Under the pieces are notes generated by a model. That model ran no database searches, had not been told where the DNA came from, and saw only the letters and a program-made list of their open reading frames with translations. DNA of 64,000 bases from Paenibacillus dauci (GTDB lineage: Bacteria > Bacillota > Bacilli > Paenibacillales > Paenibacillaceae), in NCBI RefSeq assembly GCF_000971985.1, contig NZ_LAQQ01000001.1, positions 1,426,001 to 1,490,000 on the forward strand, written 5' to 3'. Of this stretch, positions 9,240 to 17,720 are shown in pieces (the first letter of the stretch is position 1; each line of letters begins with the position of its first letter). Made by a program: the position numbers and the translations under genes.

Positions 9240-10421
9240 TTACAGGAACAGACCGGCGATGATCGCAGACAATACACTGACCATGGTCGCGCCGTACAGC
9301 AGCTTCAGACCAAACTTGGCTACTTCGTTACCTTTTTTCTCGTTCAGGCCTTTAACTGCACCGGAGATAATACCGATGGAAGAGAAGTTCGCGAAGGATA
9401 CCAGGAATACGGATACGATACCGATCGTACGTGCGCTCAGCTCGGTATGTTTACCCAGATCCAGCATCGCTACGAATTCGTTGGATACCAGCTTGGTCGC
9501 CATCAGACTACCTGAAGTAACCGCTTCGCTCCAAGGTATACCCATGATGAATGCAACCGGTGCAAACACATAACCCAACAGTTCTTGGAACGTAATATGG
9601 AAGATCAGATCGAACAGTCCGTTGATCATCGCGATCAATGCAACGAAACCGATCAGCATCGCAGCTACCGTAATGGCAACTTTGAATCCATCCATAATGT
9701 ACTCGCCCAGCATTTCGAAGAAGCTCTGTCTCTCTTCTTCCTGCACTTCCAGTATATCCTCTTCAGGAGTTACACGATATGGATTAATCAGTGAAGCGAT
9801 GATAAAACCGCCGAACAGGTTGAGTACAAGTGCAGTTACTACATAACGCGGCTGCAGCATCGTCATGTAAGAACCGACGATGGACATGGACACTGTAGAC
9901 ATTGCAGAAGCACACAGCGTGTACAAACGGTGCTTCGGCAGCATGCCGATTTGCTTTTTCACAGAGATGAATACTTCGGATTGTCCCAGAATTGCAGATG
10001 CTACTGCATTGTAGGATTCCAGCTTACCCATGCCGTTAATCTTGCTCAGTACCAGACCGATGTAACGGATGATAAACGGCAGAATTTTGAAATACTGCAG
10101 AATACCGATCAATGCGGAGATGAATACGATTGGCATCAATACGCTGATAAAGAATGGTGTGGAACCTTCTTTGTAAGCGAAGCCACCAAATACAAAGTCC
10201 GTACCCATATGTGCATATCCAAGCAGGTGATTAAATACGGTTGAGAATCCGCCGATCAGCAATGCCCCTACTGTAGTGTTAAGGAGGACAAAGGCCAATA
10301 TCGCCTGGAGCACGATCATGATGATGAGCGGACGATAGCGGATATTTTTCTTGTTATTGCTGGCAATATAAGTCAATCCGAATACTACGAGAATACCAAT
10401 AATAGCGATAAGATATTTCAT
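9240..10421 (-). CDS. nupC: Concentrative nucleoside transporter, NupC family
   Basis: A cation-coupled nucleoside importer of 393 residues, the same length as Bacillus subtilis NupC. Hydrophobic segments run throughout, with the family stretch LNNLFGGFI-like region ([11 protein letters not shown]), the [11 protein letters not shown] loop near residue 150 and [14 protein letters not shown] near residue 350. It supplies substrates for the co-transcribed Cdd, DeoD and Pdp enzymes. A near-consensus cre site and possible internal promoter lie just upstream. Confidence 0.95.
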   Translation of the reverse strand: MKYLIAIIGILVVFGLTYIASNNKKNIRYRPLIIMIVLQAILAFVLLNTTVGALLIGGFSTVFNHLLGYAHMGTDFVFGGFAYKEGSTPFFISVLMPIVFISALIGILQYFKILPFIIRYIGLVLSKINGMGKLESYNAVASAILGQSEVFISVKKQIGMLPKHRLYTLCASAMSTVSMSIVGSYMTMLQPRYVVTALVLNLFGGFIIASLINPYRVTPEEDILEVQEEERQSFFEMLGEYIMDGFKVAITVAAMLIGFVALIAMINGLFDLIFHITFQELLGYVFAPVAFIMGIPWSEAVTSGSLMATKLVSNEFVAMLDLGKHTELSARTIGIVSVFLVSFANFSSIGIISGAVKGLNEKKGNEVAKFGLKLLYGATMVSVLSAIIAGLFL

Positions 10422-10511
10422 AAACGATTAGCTCCTATTCTAAGTCTGCATCCGGTATGGTGCAGGAACCCGTTCATCACGGTCGATATTGTAACTTGCT
10501 GTGAAAAATTT

Positions 10512-10568
10512 GCGAAACGCTTTCTTCATAATCATAAAGCGCTTACATGGTTTGTTAAAATAACAAAC
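10512..10568 (-). promoter_or_regulatory. Putative nupC internal promoter with cre-like site and palindrome
   Basis: On the minus strand TTAACA (10553-10558) and TATGAT (10531-10536) are spaced by 16. Between them is TGTAAGCGCTTTAT (10534-10547), matching the cre consensus except for the last two bases. A perfect palindrome GTTTGTTA/TAACAAAC (10550-10568) covers the -35. A second weaker cre-like string lies at 10512-10524. CcpA control of deo genes is known in B. subtilis; here it is inferred. Confidence 0.55.
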
Positions 10569-10637
10569 GAGTTAGAACGTTGCAAAAAAATAATGGGGCC
10601 AGATCCATCATCTGGCTTGTACAACTTCCCATCCGTT

Positions 10638-11033
10638 TTACTTCTTGTCCATATCCTTGGCCTGGAAATATCCCGGCAGAATCTCGGATACACTCCACTC
10701 GGTAACGTCTCCCTTAAGGTTCGTCAGATAAACACGAGTGTTCTCATCACTGAATTCCGCGATAACCTGGCGACATGCACCACATGGCGATACCGGTCCG
10801 TCCGTATCAGCTACAATCGCAATCGCATCAATTTTGCGGATACCTTCGGAAGCAGCCTTGAAGATCGCGGTACGTTCTGCACAGTTGGTCAGTCCGTAGG
10901 ATGCGTTTTCAATGTTGGCTCCGCCGTATACTTTGCCGTCTGCGAGCAGTGCTGCACCAACCTGGAAGTTGGAATACGGTACATAGGCGTTCTGGCGTGC
11001 TTCGATAGCCGCCTGAATGAGTTGTTCTTTCAT
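10638..11033 (-). CDS. cdd: Cytidine deaminase
   Basis: Converts (deoxy)cytidine to (deoxy)uridine, which Pdp can then cleave. The 131-residue protein has both zinc motifs: NCAERTAIF (zinc cysteine and, in the preceding part of the family motif, the proton-shuttling glutamate of the CAE core) and PCGACRQV (two zinc cysteines). VPYSNFQVGAAL binds the nucleoside. Homotetramer in the family. Located second in the operon, between deoC and nupC. Confidence 0.97.
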   Translation of the reverse strand: MKEQLIQAAIEARQNAYVPYSNFQVGAALLADGKVYGGANIENASYGLTNCAERTAIFKAASEGIRKIDAIAIVADTDGPVSPCGACRQVIAEFSDENTRVYLTNLKGDVTEWSVSEILPGYFQAKDMDKK

Positions 11034-11085
11034 CGTACATAGCCTCCTCGGGCATAAAAATTGACGATAATGAAGCTGGAAAGTC

Positions 11086-11145
11086 AGACTGCCGGAAGAA
11101 TGCTGGTGTAATCAGTGTATGTGGTTCTGCAATCTTCGGCAGTCT
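11086..11145. repeat. Hairpin in the deoC-cdd spacer
   Basis: AGACTGCCG (11086-11094) and CGGCAGTCT (11137-11145) are perfect arms, extended inward by AAGA/TCTT past one bulged base. The 193-base spacer is otherwise empty. No T run follows on the operon strand. Confidence 0.65.
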
Positions 11146-11226
11146 TTCTGTCCTGTGTAATGCCTGATCCGGGTTCAGCTTTCCGTGCATTTCACGAAAA
11201 GCATAGAGCCATACAGATGCTGTGAA

Positions 11227-11892
11227 TTAATAATCCGAAGTGGCCTGGCCACCTTCCATAATCTTCACACCGGAGCTCGCACCGATACGAGTTGCGCCAG
11301 CTGCAACCATCTGGTTCAGATCTTCCAGGCTGCGTACGCCGCCAGAAGCTTTGACCCCAACATCAGGTCCTACCGTTTTGCGCATCAGAGCGATATCTTC
11401 TGCTGTTGCTCCACCTGTAGAGAAACCAGTCGATGTCTTCACGAAGTCTGCTCCAGCTTGAACGGACAATTCGGAAGCGCGAACTTTCTCTTCGTCAGTC
11501 AGCAGGCAAGTCTCGATGATAACTTTCACAAGTGCTTTGCCTTTGGCAGCATTCACAACCGCCTGGATATCACGCAGTACCAGATCGTTGTCGCCGTCTT
11601 TGAGAGCACCGATGTTGATAACCATATCGACTTCAGTTGCACCGTTCTCGATCGCGTTAGCTGCTTCAAAAGCTTTCACTTCAGGAGTATTTGCTCCCAG
11701 AGGGAATCCGATTACCGTACATACATCCACTCCGCTGCCTTTGAGCTGCTCTGCGCAGTAGGCTACCCAAGTAGGGTTTACACAGACAGAAGCAAACTGG
11801 TATTTTCTTGCTTCATCTGTCAGTTTGGTGATTTCCGCCTTTGTTGCGTCCGCTTTCAACAATGTATGGTCAATAAGTTTGGCCAAGTTCAT
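11227..11892 (-). CDS. deoC: Deoxyribose-phosphate aldolase
   Basis: Splits 2-deoxyribose-5-phosphate into glyceraldehyde-3-phosphate and acetaldehyde, the last step of deoxynucleoside catabolism. The 221-residue protein has the class I aldolase Schiff-base lysine in [11 protein letters not shown] and the second conserved lysine in VKASGGVRS. It is the promoter-proximal gene of the operon, 30 to 180 bases downstream of a DeoR-type operator and promoter. The start follows TTTAAAGGAGCGATACAC. Confidence 0.97.
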   Translation of the reverse strand: MNLAKLIDHTLLKADATKAEITKLTDEARKYQFASVCVNPTWVAYCAEQLKGSGVDVCTVIGFPLGANTPEVKAFEAANAIENGATEVDMVINIGALKDGDNDLVLRDIQAVVNAAKGKALVKVIIETCLLTDEEKVRASELSVQAGADFVKTSTGFSTGGATAEDIALMRKTVGPDVGVKASGGVRSLEDLNQMVAAGATRIGASSGVKIMEGGQATSDY

Positions 11893-12005
11893 ATGTGTAT
11901 CGCTCCTTTAAACTATTCATAATTTCATACGCTTGTTATTACCCTGGATAACAAATTACATGCTGTGTATATGGCAAATCAGTAGTATATCTTGTTTGCA
12001 TTAAC

Positions 12006-12076
12006 ATCATAGCATTGGTATGAACAAATGTAAAACAGTTTTTGAAAGTTTGTTCAGAGGCGGACGAACATTCGTC
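12006..12076 (-). promoter_or_regulatory. deo operon promoter with DeoR-type operator
   Basis: Minus-strand TTTACA (12029-12034) and TATGAT (12006-12011) are separated by exactly 17 bases. Upstream of the -35 is TGAACAAACTTTCA (TGAA and TTCA inverted, 12043-12056). A half-site TTTGTTCA (12021-12028) lies between -35 and -10, so TGAACAAA and TTTGTTCA also form a wide inverted repeat. A further palindrome GACGAA-CA-TTCGTC is at 12063-12076. Palindrome plus repeated half-site is the layout described for B. subtilis DeoR. Confidence 0.75.
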
Positions 12077-12463
12077 AGAAGGGGAAAACTATTGTATGAT
12101 AGCACAAAATTCGTGGATTGGCATGTGAATTTTTCGTGAGGAGTTGAGAGGTTGTTAGCTGCATTTTACAGGGATGGAAAATGTATCTAAAAGTCACAGT
12201 TCATGTACTTCAAAAAGGAATAAGAGCACCTACGCTGGTTAAGCCTGGAGAGCCTGCACAGGAAATAGATAAAAGGTGATCTCTAAACTTAAATCAGTAA
12301 ACATCCGGCTCCATAAAATCGCTGTTTTATTAACCTATGTTTGAAGTACTCAGCGTTCAAGATCTTCCTTGCTCTTATTTGCTTTCTTCCATTCTGTGCA
12401 AGAACATTACTTGCATGGAATGGAAGAAGTCTGGCTACCGACTCTATAAGCTAGCTATTTAAC
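12077..12463. other. Gene-free region with interleaved inverted repeats
   Basis: GTACTTCAAA (12205-12214) is complementary to TTTGAAGTAC (12340-12349), and GGAATAAGAGCA (12217-12228) to TGCTCTTATTT (12370-12380). The order A-B-A'-B' is that of a pseudoknot. A separate hairpin CTTCCATTC...GAATGGAAG with inner TGCAAG/CTTGCA lies at about 12386-12427. Very short frames at 12174 and 12181 are not convincing. Could be a small structured RNA or a decayed element. Confidence 0.4.
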
Positions 12464-12841
12464 TTATACTTCGATCTCTCTCATATAACGCGTTACAGCA
12501 AAACCATCTTCTATATCATCTTGTTCGGAGGACCAGTATATGATCGTATTCAAATGGATCTGCTTGTGCTGCTCAAGCAGAAGTTTGATTCTTGACCAGA
12601 TCGCAGAGCTGAATCCATGAACTGTAATATAATCATCAAATGATCCTATAATTATGATCATAAGAGCAAATCTCTGCTCTATGCTAAGAGAATGACGAGT
12701 GTAAAACTCAAGAAATTCCTCTATCCGGGATTCATCCGCTACAATATATTCCCAGTCCTGATCCCATTTGTCAGACAAATTCAGCTGGTTTATCAGAAAA
12801 GATTGCGCTGCTCCGGTTACATATTTGGGAGCGTTTGTCAT
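12464..12841 (-). CDS. Unrecognised 125-residue protein
   Basis: I do not recognise this acidic soluble protein. It has no signal peptide or membrane segment (the short run ALMIIIIGSF is too short for one). GAGGTAACCGAT ahead of the ATG is a good ribosome site. It follows the cysteine-rich gene by 37 bases and probably shares its transcript. It sits at the promoter-distal edge of an AT-rich minus-strand array of small genes among toxin remnants, so an immunity role is possible but unproven. Confidence 0.65.
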   Translation of the reverse strand: MTNAPKYVTGAAQSFLINQLNLSDKWDQDWEYIVADESRIEEFLEFYTRHSLSIEQRFALMIIIIGSFDDYITVHGFSSAIWSRIKLLLEQHKQIHLNTIIYWSSEQDDIEDGFAVTRYMREIEV

Positions 12842-12878
12842 ATCGGTTACCTCTTTTATTCTTCGCTTAATTGATTAT

Positions 12879-13250
12879 TTATGATTTTTCATTTTTATCA
12901 AATTGCGAATCTTCTGTAATTCTCTTCATTTCCGCCATGTATTCGTCATACGCTTCCTGAATTTTCTTCTTGCATATATTTCCCCATAATTCTTTGAGCA
13001 TTGGCTCCATGTCTAATGCTTCTTCAGGGAGCATATCGCCTCCAAAACCAATCCATGCCTTTGTATCAGGTACTACTCCAAATTCGTCAGAGTAAGCAAG
13101 TTCATAAGGCGCGTAGGTGAAGCTGACATTAGGACAATTGTCTGCTAAACAATGATATCCCGGATGTTCCAATCCTGCCTTGCAGCACAAAGACGATTCA
13201 GAATGATCACCCTCGCAAAACACCTCTAACAGTACATGTCTGACTTTCAT
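12879..13250 (-). CDS. Unrecognised cysteine-rich 123-residue protein
   Basis: Not recognised. The N-terminal 40 residues contain five cysteines (VFCEGDHSESSLCCKAG, then HCLADNC), spaced as in a small metal-binding motif. The rest is acidic with a charged helical C-terminus (MAEMKRITEDSQFDKNE). No export signal. The ATG follows TAGGAGGACAAT, a strong ribosome site. It is transcribed toward the neighbouring 125-residue gene. Function unknown; metal binding is a guess from cysteine spacing. Confidence 0.65.
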   Translation of the reverse strand: MKVRHVLLEVFCEGDHSESSLCCKAGLEHPGYHCLADNCPNVSFTYAPYELAYSDEFGVVPDTKAWIGFGGDMLPEEALDMEPMLKELWGNICKKKIQEAYDEYMAEMKRITEDSQFDKNEKS

Positions 13251-13375
13251 ATTGTCCTCCTATTTGTACGTGGCAGCTCCTAGCAAGAACCAATGGCGGG
13301 TATTTAGAATTCCGTTTTCTATTCAAGCTTTTTATCCACATCGTTTCCTATGGCTCATACTTTGAATCTAACCTT

Positions 13376-13642
13376 TTACGAATAGTATCGTACTAGATCA
13401 GCATAAATCGTATTCAACAAATCTTCATTTAAGGAAAGTGGATAGATGTCGCTATCCTCAAAGCGATTGTTATTCACTTCATTCATCCCTTCGGCCGATT
13501 CAATAATGTAAGCATTAAGTTCTTTTACAAAAGTAACCTGATGATATCTATTATCTTTGTGAAAAAGTACCTTTTCGTTAATGGTCATTTTCTCAAAACC
13601 TGTTTTTTCAAATAATAAATAAATCTGATCTATGCTATTCAT
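13376..13642 (-). CDS. Unrecognised 88-residue protein, possible immunity protein
   Basis: A short acidic soluble protein with alternating strands and a helical tail (LSLNEDLLNTIYADLVRYYS). It resembles small immunity proteins in size, charge and surroundings, but I cannot name a family. The ribosome site is weak (AAAAGAAAT). It lies alone between the cysteine-rich gene and a membrane-anchored gene on the same strand. Confidence 0.55.
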   Translation of the reverse strand: MNSIDQIYLLFEKTGFEKMTINEKVLFHKDNRYHQVTFVKELNAYIIESAEGMNEVNNNRFEDSDIYPLSLNEDLLNTIYADLVRYYS

Positions 13643-13707
13643 GCGTTATTTCTTTTCAGCCAGAGCCTTGGTTGGGAAATGGGAATATAGCCACTGGAAG
13701 ATCCTCG

Positions 13708-14355
13708 TCATTTCGCAAAGTCACTTTTAACTAATAAAAACAAATCACCATCTTTATTGAGGATGAGTTCTTTATTAATGGTGTAATACATAATATTTGC
13801 ATCACCATAATATATTTTTTCATACTTAGCGTCCTCATATACACTTATCTCTTTTAAACTTTGAAGATTTAAATCTGTTGCTACAGTACTTTCTTTTAGC
13901 CAATTCATATCAGAGAAGAAACTTTCATCGGAACTTTTACTAACTTTATAAAATATAGGTTTTTTAGTCTTTTCTTTACCAAACTTGATAGAATTTGAAC
14001 TGAATATAATTTCTGTTCCAATTAATTTTTTAATTGTCTGTTCATCATTTTTTGAGCTACCAACTCCATAGGAATAAAGACGGTCTACCTTCCATTTACC
14101 TATCAAATCCTCTACTACTTCAGGTGTTGATTTATTAATAAGTGAAGTGGATTTATTAATAAGTGAAGTGGATTTATATGTATTTTCTTTGTCTACTATT
14201 ACAAACGTAGTGCCTGTCTCTGTCTCTCGATTTGCAAAAATAGAACCTTGCTCAAATTCGTACCTTTCAACAGGGCTTCCAGTTACTGAGATCACAACGA
14301 TGCAACTCACTATAACAAATAATAATGTGAATATCGTTTGCCATACTTTTTTCAT
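13708..14355 (-). CDS. Membrane-anchored or secreted 215-residue protein
   Basis: Not recognised. Residues 7-25 form a hydrophobic signal or anchor helix (TIFTLLFVIVSCIVVISVTG); IVSC resembles a lipobox but sits mid-helix, so lipoprotein status is doubtful. The exported part has a beta-rich character (LIGKWKVDRLYSYG, then TEIIFSSNSIKFGK) reminiscent of lipocalin-like folds. A 7-residue tandem duplication (STSLINK twice, then ST) occurs near residues 62-77 and is a perfect 21-base duplication in DNA. AT-rich, in the toxin/immunity island. Confidence 0.65.
   Translation of the reverse strand: MKKVWQTIFTLLFVIVSCIVVISVTGSPVERYEFEQGSIFANRETETGTTFVIVDKENTYKSTSLINKSTSLINKSTPEVVEDLIGKWKVDRLYSYGVGSSKNDEQTIKKLIGTEIIFSSNSIKFGKEKTKKPIFYKVSKSSDESFFSDMNWLKESTVATDLNLQSLKEISVYEDAKYEKIYYGDANIMYYTINKELILNKDGDLFLLVKSDFAK
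14129..14170. repeat. Perfect 21-base tandem duplication inside a gene
   Basis: Two identical 21-base units (14129-14149 and 14150-14170) beginning GATTTATTAATAAGTG keep the reading frame and add seven residues. It is likely a recent slippage event. Confidence 0.85.
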
Positions 14356-14488
14356 CCATTCTCATTCCTTTCTTCTCAAACGTGACTTATTGATACTAAC
14401 AAAAGTCCTCCAACAGGTTCAGAACATGCCTTTTGCATCATGGATTATTTGCCTGATTATCAAAATTAGTTTGATATGTAATCTGCAT

Positions 14489-14998
14489 TTAAGGCCCATA
14501 ATAAATCTGCATTGCTTTAACCTTCTGATTATCGTTATAGTCAAATTCTATCCAGGTATCTCTATCAATGAAAGCATCCTCTTTGTCTTTTACTCTTTTT
14601 ACATTCTCGTATACTTTTTCAACTTCTTGTTGGGTTGATCCTATCCCAATTTCTTGCTTTCCAATTTTGTAGTCAGGATCTGTTATTGAAATATTATCCA
14701 AAAAATAATAAGGATTGGAATTAGCATTAGATCGTAATCCAAAGTAAAGAGTATACCCTTTATAATAAGAAAACTTCCCCGATTCTGCTCCTGTTTTCAA
14801 ATTAATTTCTTTCTTTTCAGATAATGGACTGCCCATACTTTGGATTACATGTTTATATTCAAATCCTTCTATACCTATTTTACTAAAGTAATTTTTTTCT
14901 ATATTTTGTTGAGAATCCAGTGCATAAAAAGTGCATAATGCAATAATTACGATTAGAGCTGTAATAATTATTTTATTCTTATGAACATTCAAATTCAT
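14489..14998 (-). CDS. Membrane-anchored 169-residue protein
   Basis: Not recognised. Residues 9-26 (IIITALIVIIALCTFYAL) are a single N-terminal anchor or uncleaved signal. The rest is a small extracellular-type domain, with GTGSTQQEVEKVYENVKRV-like region (GIGSTQQEVEKVYENVKR) and YYKGYTLYFGL, typical of short beta-alpha cell-surface domains. AAGGAG lies 12 bases before the ATG. It is followed on the same strand by another membrane-anchored gene. In the AT-rich island; might protect against a toxin acting in the envelope, which is inference only. Confidence 0.62.
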   Translation of the reverse strand: MNLNVHKNKIIITALIVIIALCTFYALDSQQNIEKNYFSKIGIEGFEYKHVIQSMGSPLSEKKEINLKTGAESGKFSYYKGYTLYFGLRSNANSNPYYFLDNISITDPDYKIGKQEIGIGSTQQEVEKVYENVKRVKDKEDAFIDRDTWIEFDYNDNQKVKAMQIYYGP

Positions 14999-15077
14999 CG
15001 CTACATAAACTCCTTCTCCATATATATTTAAATAATCATTAAACCCACTTTGTATTCATGATCTATAAAATACATTA

Positions 15078-15656
15078 TTACGTTTTGTCCCAAATACCGG
15101 ATGACACTTGTTGATAATCCTTAAGGTAACTACTTTCTGCTAGTTTTTGCTTTCCAAATAACCATCTAAGCACATTATGATTATTATGAAAAAAATCCTC
15201 GGAATTCGCAGAATAATTCAATACAACTTCTACACCCATCGCTGCATAAAGCAAGCCTTCAAATACATTACCTGGCGACTGTATTATATTAGAGATTTCA
15301 TCATAGAGGGGTTTTATTTCCTCGTTTATTGTATCGCTGTCCAAGATCTGTTTATACGCCGTATCTATTGAGAAACTTGTTTCATACACATTATTAACTT
15401 TACAAATTATCATTCCACATTTATATGTGCCGCACTTACCTTCTACTATTATTATTCTTTCATTATCAAGAAGCCTAATCATCTCATTGGAGCTAATTTT
15501 AACATCATGGGTTGCTAATTCCTCAAAACCCCAATTTTTCACAGACTCTACTTTGATGATGCTAGCGTTCATTCCTTTTTCTTTTGCAACTCGTATTAGC
15601 CTATTCAAATCAATAAGACTGTTCGTGAATGTAATAACATTGAAATTAGCACCCAT
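15078..15656 (-). CDS. Probable immunity-type protein, 192 residues
   Basis: No family recognised. It is intact and soluble, with a strong GGAAGGGGATT ribosome site. Forty-odd bases upstream is the decayed C-terminal tail of a toxin-like protein, the normal position for an immunity gene. The N-terminal 75 residues are duplicated, with few changes, in a truncated copy at 18673-18907 (shared VESVKNWGFEELATHDVK). That duplication and the toxin tail are what support the immunity reading; the biochemical target is unknown. Confidence 0.65.
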   Translation of the reverse strand: MGANFNVITFTNSLIDLNRLIRVAKEKGMNASIIKVESVKNWGFEELATHDVKISSNEMIRLLDNERIIIVEGKCGTYKCGMIICKVNNVYETSFSIDTAYKQILDSDTINEEIKPLYDEISNIIQSPGNVFEGLLYAAMGVEVVLNYSANSEDFFHNNHNVLRWLFGKQKLAESSYLKDYQQVSSGIWDKT

Positions 15657-16171
15657 CTTTAATCCCCTTCCTTGATTTCCCCAAATTATCTTGATGCTGT
15701 TAATATTTTTCTTGAATATCCCTCCTATGTCCCCCTATTGGATTATTTGGTAGTTTTTCAAATGGTGTAGAAGCAATTATTACATGCTTTCCTTTATTCT
15801 TGTCATCTCACCGATGAATTTCAACTGATACATTACCCGATTGTTTCTCTCACAATAGTCATCGCTTTATATTGACAGTTAATTACAGACTGATTTGCAT
15901 TCACACTTTATTTTAGAAAACAGGAGAAAACAAGGAGAAGGAAATACGAACTATATAGGATGACAACGGATGATTTTGAGATACAAATGTTGTCAGAAAT
16001 CAACTAAAGGGGAGTATAAAATTCAAGCTAATTGAAAGAAATTGTGTATACCAAGATTTTGAGAGTATCTTATACCGAGATAATAGACGTTAAATTCATT
16101 TTATCGTAGCCACCCGATTCATTAGTAAAAAAGATCTCGAAGAACTATAAAGCTCTAATAAGATCTCAATC
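15657..16171 (-). other. Toxin remnant and module fragment, otherwise empty
   Basis: Contains the toxin tail at 15700-15807 and a partial copy of the recurring intergenic module (GATTCATTAG at 16116-16125, with TATAAAATTCAAGC at 16016-16029 also shared with 20680). No intact gene seen. Confidence 0.5.
15700..15807 (-). pseudogene. Toxin C-terminal tail remnant
   Basis: A 35-codon open stretch encoding GKHVIIASTPFEKLPNN near its middle, closed upstream by an in-frame TGA (15808-15810). It aligns in DNA with the end of the broken HINT toxin at 19561-19620 (shared GATTATTT and CAAATGGT), and like that one it directly precedes an intact gene. Read as a relic of a toxin module whose body has been lost. 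Confidence 0.5.
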
Positions 16172-16501
16172 TTATTGGAATATTATATAGAACAAGAATG
16201 CTTTTTTATATTGGGTTGCTGACAAGAGATAATACTGTATATTGTTCTCGGTATCTTCTCTTAAATAAAAAGTAGAGTTATATTCAAGGAATCGTACTAG
16301 AGATGCAAATAATTCTTTTACTGTATTCAAGTTATACTCTAATAGCGTTATCAAAACATTATACTGTCCTTCATCGTATGTAATAGTAAAATCCACAATA
16401 TTCTTCTGTCTTTCTAAGAAATCGTTAGCCTCTGACCAAATGCCAATTTCATATTCACAATTAAGTGAATTTGAGATCATAAGCAATGTATCTTTATCCA
16501 T
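16172..16501 (-). CDS. Unrecognised 109-residue protein, possible immunity protein
   Basis: A small acidic protein without export signal, beginning after GGAGGGTACTAA. The pattern of strands and helices (NIVDFTITYDEGQYNVLITL, then LFASLVRFLEY) resembles small immunity proteins, but I cannot assign a family. It lies downstream of a truncated immunity start (16602-16682) and a toxin C-terminal remnant (16707-16916). Confidence 0.6.
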   Translation of the reverse strand: MDKDTLLMISNSLNCEYEIGIWSEANDFLERQKNIVDFTITYDEGQYNVLITLLEYNLNTVKELFASLVRFLEYNSTFYLREDTENNIQYYLLSATQYKKAFLFYIIFQ

Positions 16502-16601
16502 TTAGTACCCTCCATCATTTTTATAATTTTGGTGTATGTTTATTACAGTTACTCTCAAATTTCAGCCACTCATATTTTATCAGATAAAAGACTAAAGCAT
16601 A

Positions 16602-16682
16602 TTAACGAAACCCATCTATTTGCATATCGCCGCCTAATTCCTTCATTGCATCAATTTTCTCGATTTCTTTTTTGGAAAACAT
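16602..16682 (-). pseudogene. Truncated small gene (26 codons)
   Basis: ACAGGAGAAAGATAT is a good ribosome site before an ATG whose frame encodes MFSKKEIEKIDAMKELGGD and stops after 26 codons. It follows the toxin remnant at once, in the place of an immunity gene. The leader GTTTGATAAAACAGGAGAA is shared with 18917-18935. Probably the 5' end of an immunity gene cut by recombination. Confidence 0.45.
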
Positions 16683-16706
16683 ATATCTTTCTCCTGTTTT
16701 ATCAAA

Positions 16707-16916
16707 CTAGGTCTCCGCAATATTATTTAGCTTCTTCAAGTGACACATCGTTACAAAGTGTAGACAGCCACGGTTTTGACCAGGATTTGCATGAATCCGA
16801 ACCTTAGTACCAGTTTTTGGATCAACAAAAATGGTCGCATCCCCACTCTTTTTTCCGCCTGCTTCAATAGTTTTCTTCGACCCTGACGTTCTCTTCAAAG
16901 CAGCTACCCGATACAT
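16707..16916 (-). pseudogene. Polymorphic-toxin C-terminal remnant
   Basis: The frame encodes GDATIFVDPKTGTKVRIHAN and PGQN, a pattern common at the C-terminus of Rhs/WapA-type toxins. After that the frame shifts: a different frame ends NDVSLEEAK then stop at about 16722, matching the YSDVSIEEIK tail at 23001. No start codon with ribosome site and stops just upstream show this is only a fragment. Confidence 0.6.
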
Positions 16917-16975
16917 TCAGCACTAAGTAGGGCCAAAAGCCTTAAGATTTAATATCCGTGAAGCCTTCAAATATT

Positions 16976-17362
16976 TTAAAGATAGTTCAGGTTAAATAAC
17001 TCTACATCCTTAGTATAGACATCAACAAATGCGCCCAAGGGGAATGGCTTACCTATTGCTTCAATACAAACAATGCTTTCGTCTAGTCTTATGACTGTGT
17101 AACCATCATTATCTATAGACTCGATTTTTCCAGTTAAGATAAGATCATCATTAACTGACTCTATATTATATTTCCTACTAAGCGAGCTAAGAATGTTATT
17201 ACCCCACAACAAATTATCATGAATTTCAATCTCTACATGATATTCATTATTTACTACTGGTGAATCTCCATACCATAAAGCTTTCCCACTTCCTAATTTC
17301 GATTGAAATAATACGAAACACTTTTCATCTATATACTGAAAATCAATTATCAAAACCTTCAT
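16976..17362 (-). CDS. Unrecognised 128-residue protein, possible immunity protein
   Basis: A beta-rich, acidic soluble protein (VLFQSKLGSGKALWYGDSPV, then GKIESIDNDGYTVIRLDES). The start at 17362 is chosen for AAAAAGGAATCAAATA ahead of the ATG; the open frame runs up to 17485 but that extension has no ribosome site and reads like non-coding sequence. Located in the toxin/immunity island, upstream of a toxin remnant that seems to belong to the next cassette. Not recognised. Confidence 0.6.
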   Translation of the reverse strand: MKVLIIDFQYIDEKCFVLFQSKLGSGKALWYGDSPVVNNEYHVEIEIHDNLLWGNNILSSLSRKYNIESVNDDLILTGKIESIDNDGYTVIRLDESIVCIEAIGKPFPLGAFVDVYTKDVELFNLNYL

Positions 17363-17638
17363 TATTTGATTCCTTTTTATTTGTATTCTAACAAATATGT
17401 TAGTAACATCCATCGTATTCGTATGTAGGTCATATGTCCAAGTTTCTTCATGATAATGACCTTTATTTATCCCGATAGAATCCATTTCATGTTTTGTAAA
17501 CCTTATAAAACGTGTCTCATCTACTGACCATAATCTATAGAAGTAGTATGTACCTGCCTCTAGCCAGCCTCTACAGGATCTTGTTTAATATCCGATTACC
17601 CTAACATTGATTACGAGCTTTGCAGTCAAAATCAATCC

Positions 17639-17700
17639 GATTCATGTGACCACTGGGTTGGAGTAAAAGAAAAACCTTAAGGTATACTCCCTCAAGGTCT
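17639..17700. repeat. Recurring intergenic module, copy 1
   Basis: GATTCATGTGACCACTGGG followed by a short hairpin ACCTT...AAGGT ending 17700. The same block recurs at 19027-19076 and 20769-20830, each time just downstream (minus strand) or between small immunity-like genes, acting at least as a terminator. Confidence 0.65.
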
Positions 17701-17720
17701 ATGAAATAACTTAAGATTAT

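Noticed and set aside
12174-12276. Two short plus-strand frames (22 and 32 codons) starting at 12174 and 12181
   Set aside because: They overlap each other in different frames, ribosome sites are weak, and the second lies across the interleaved repeats.
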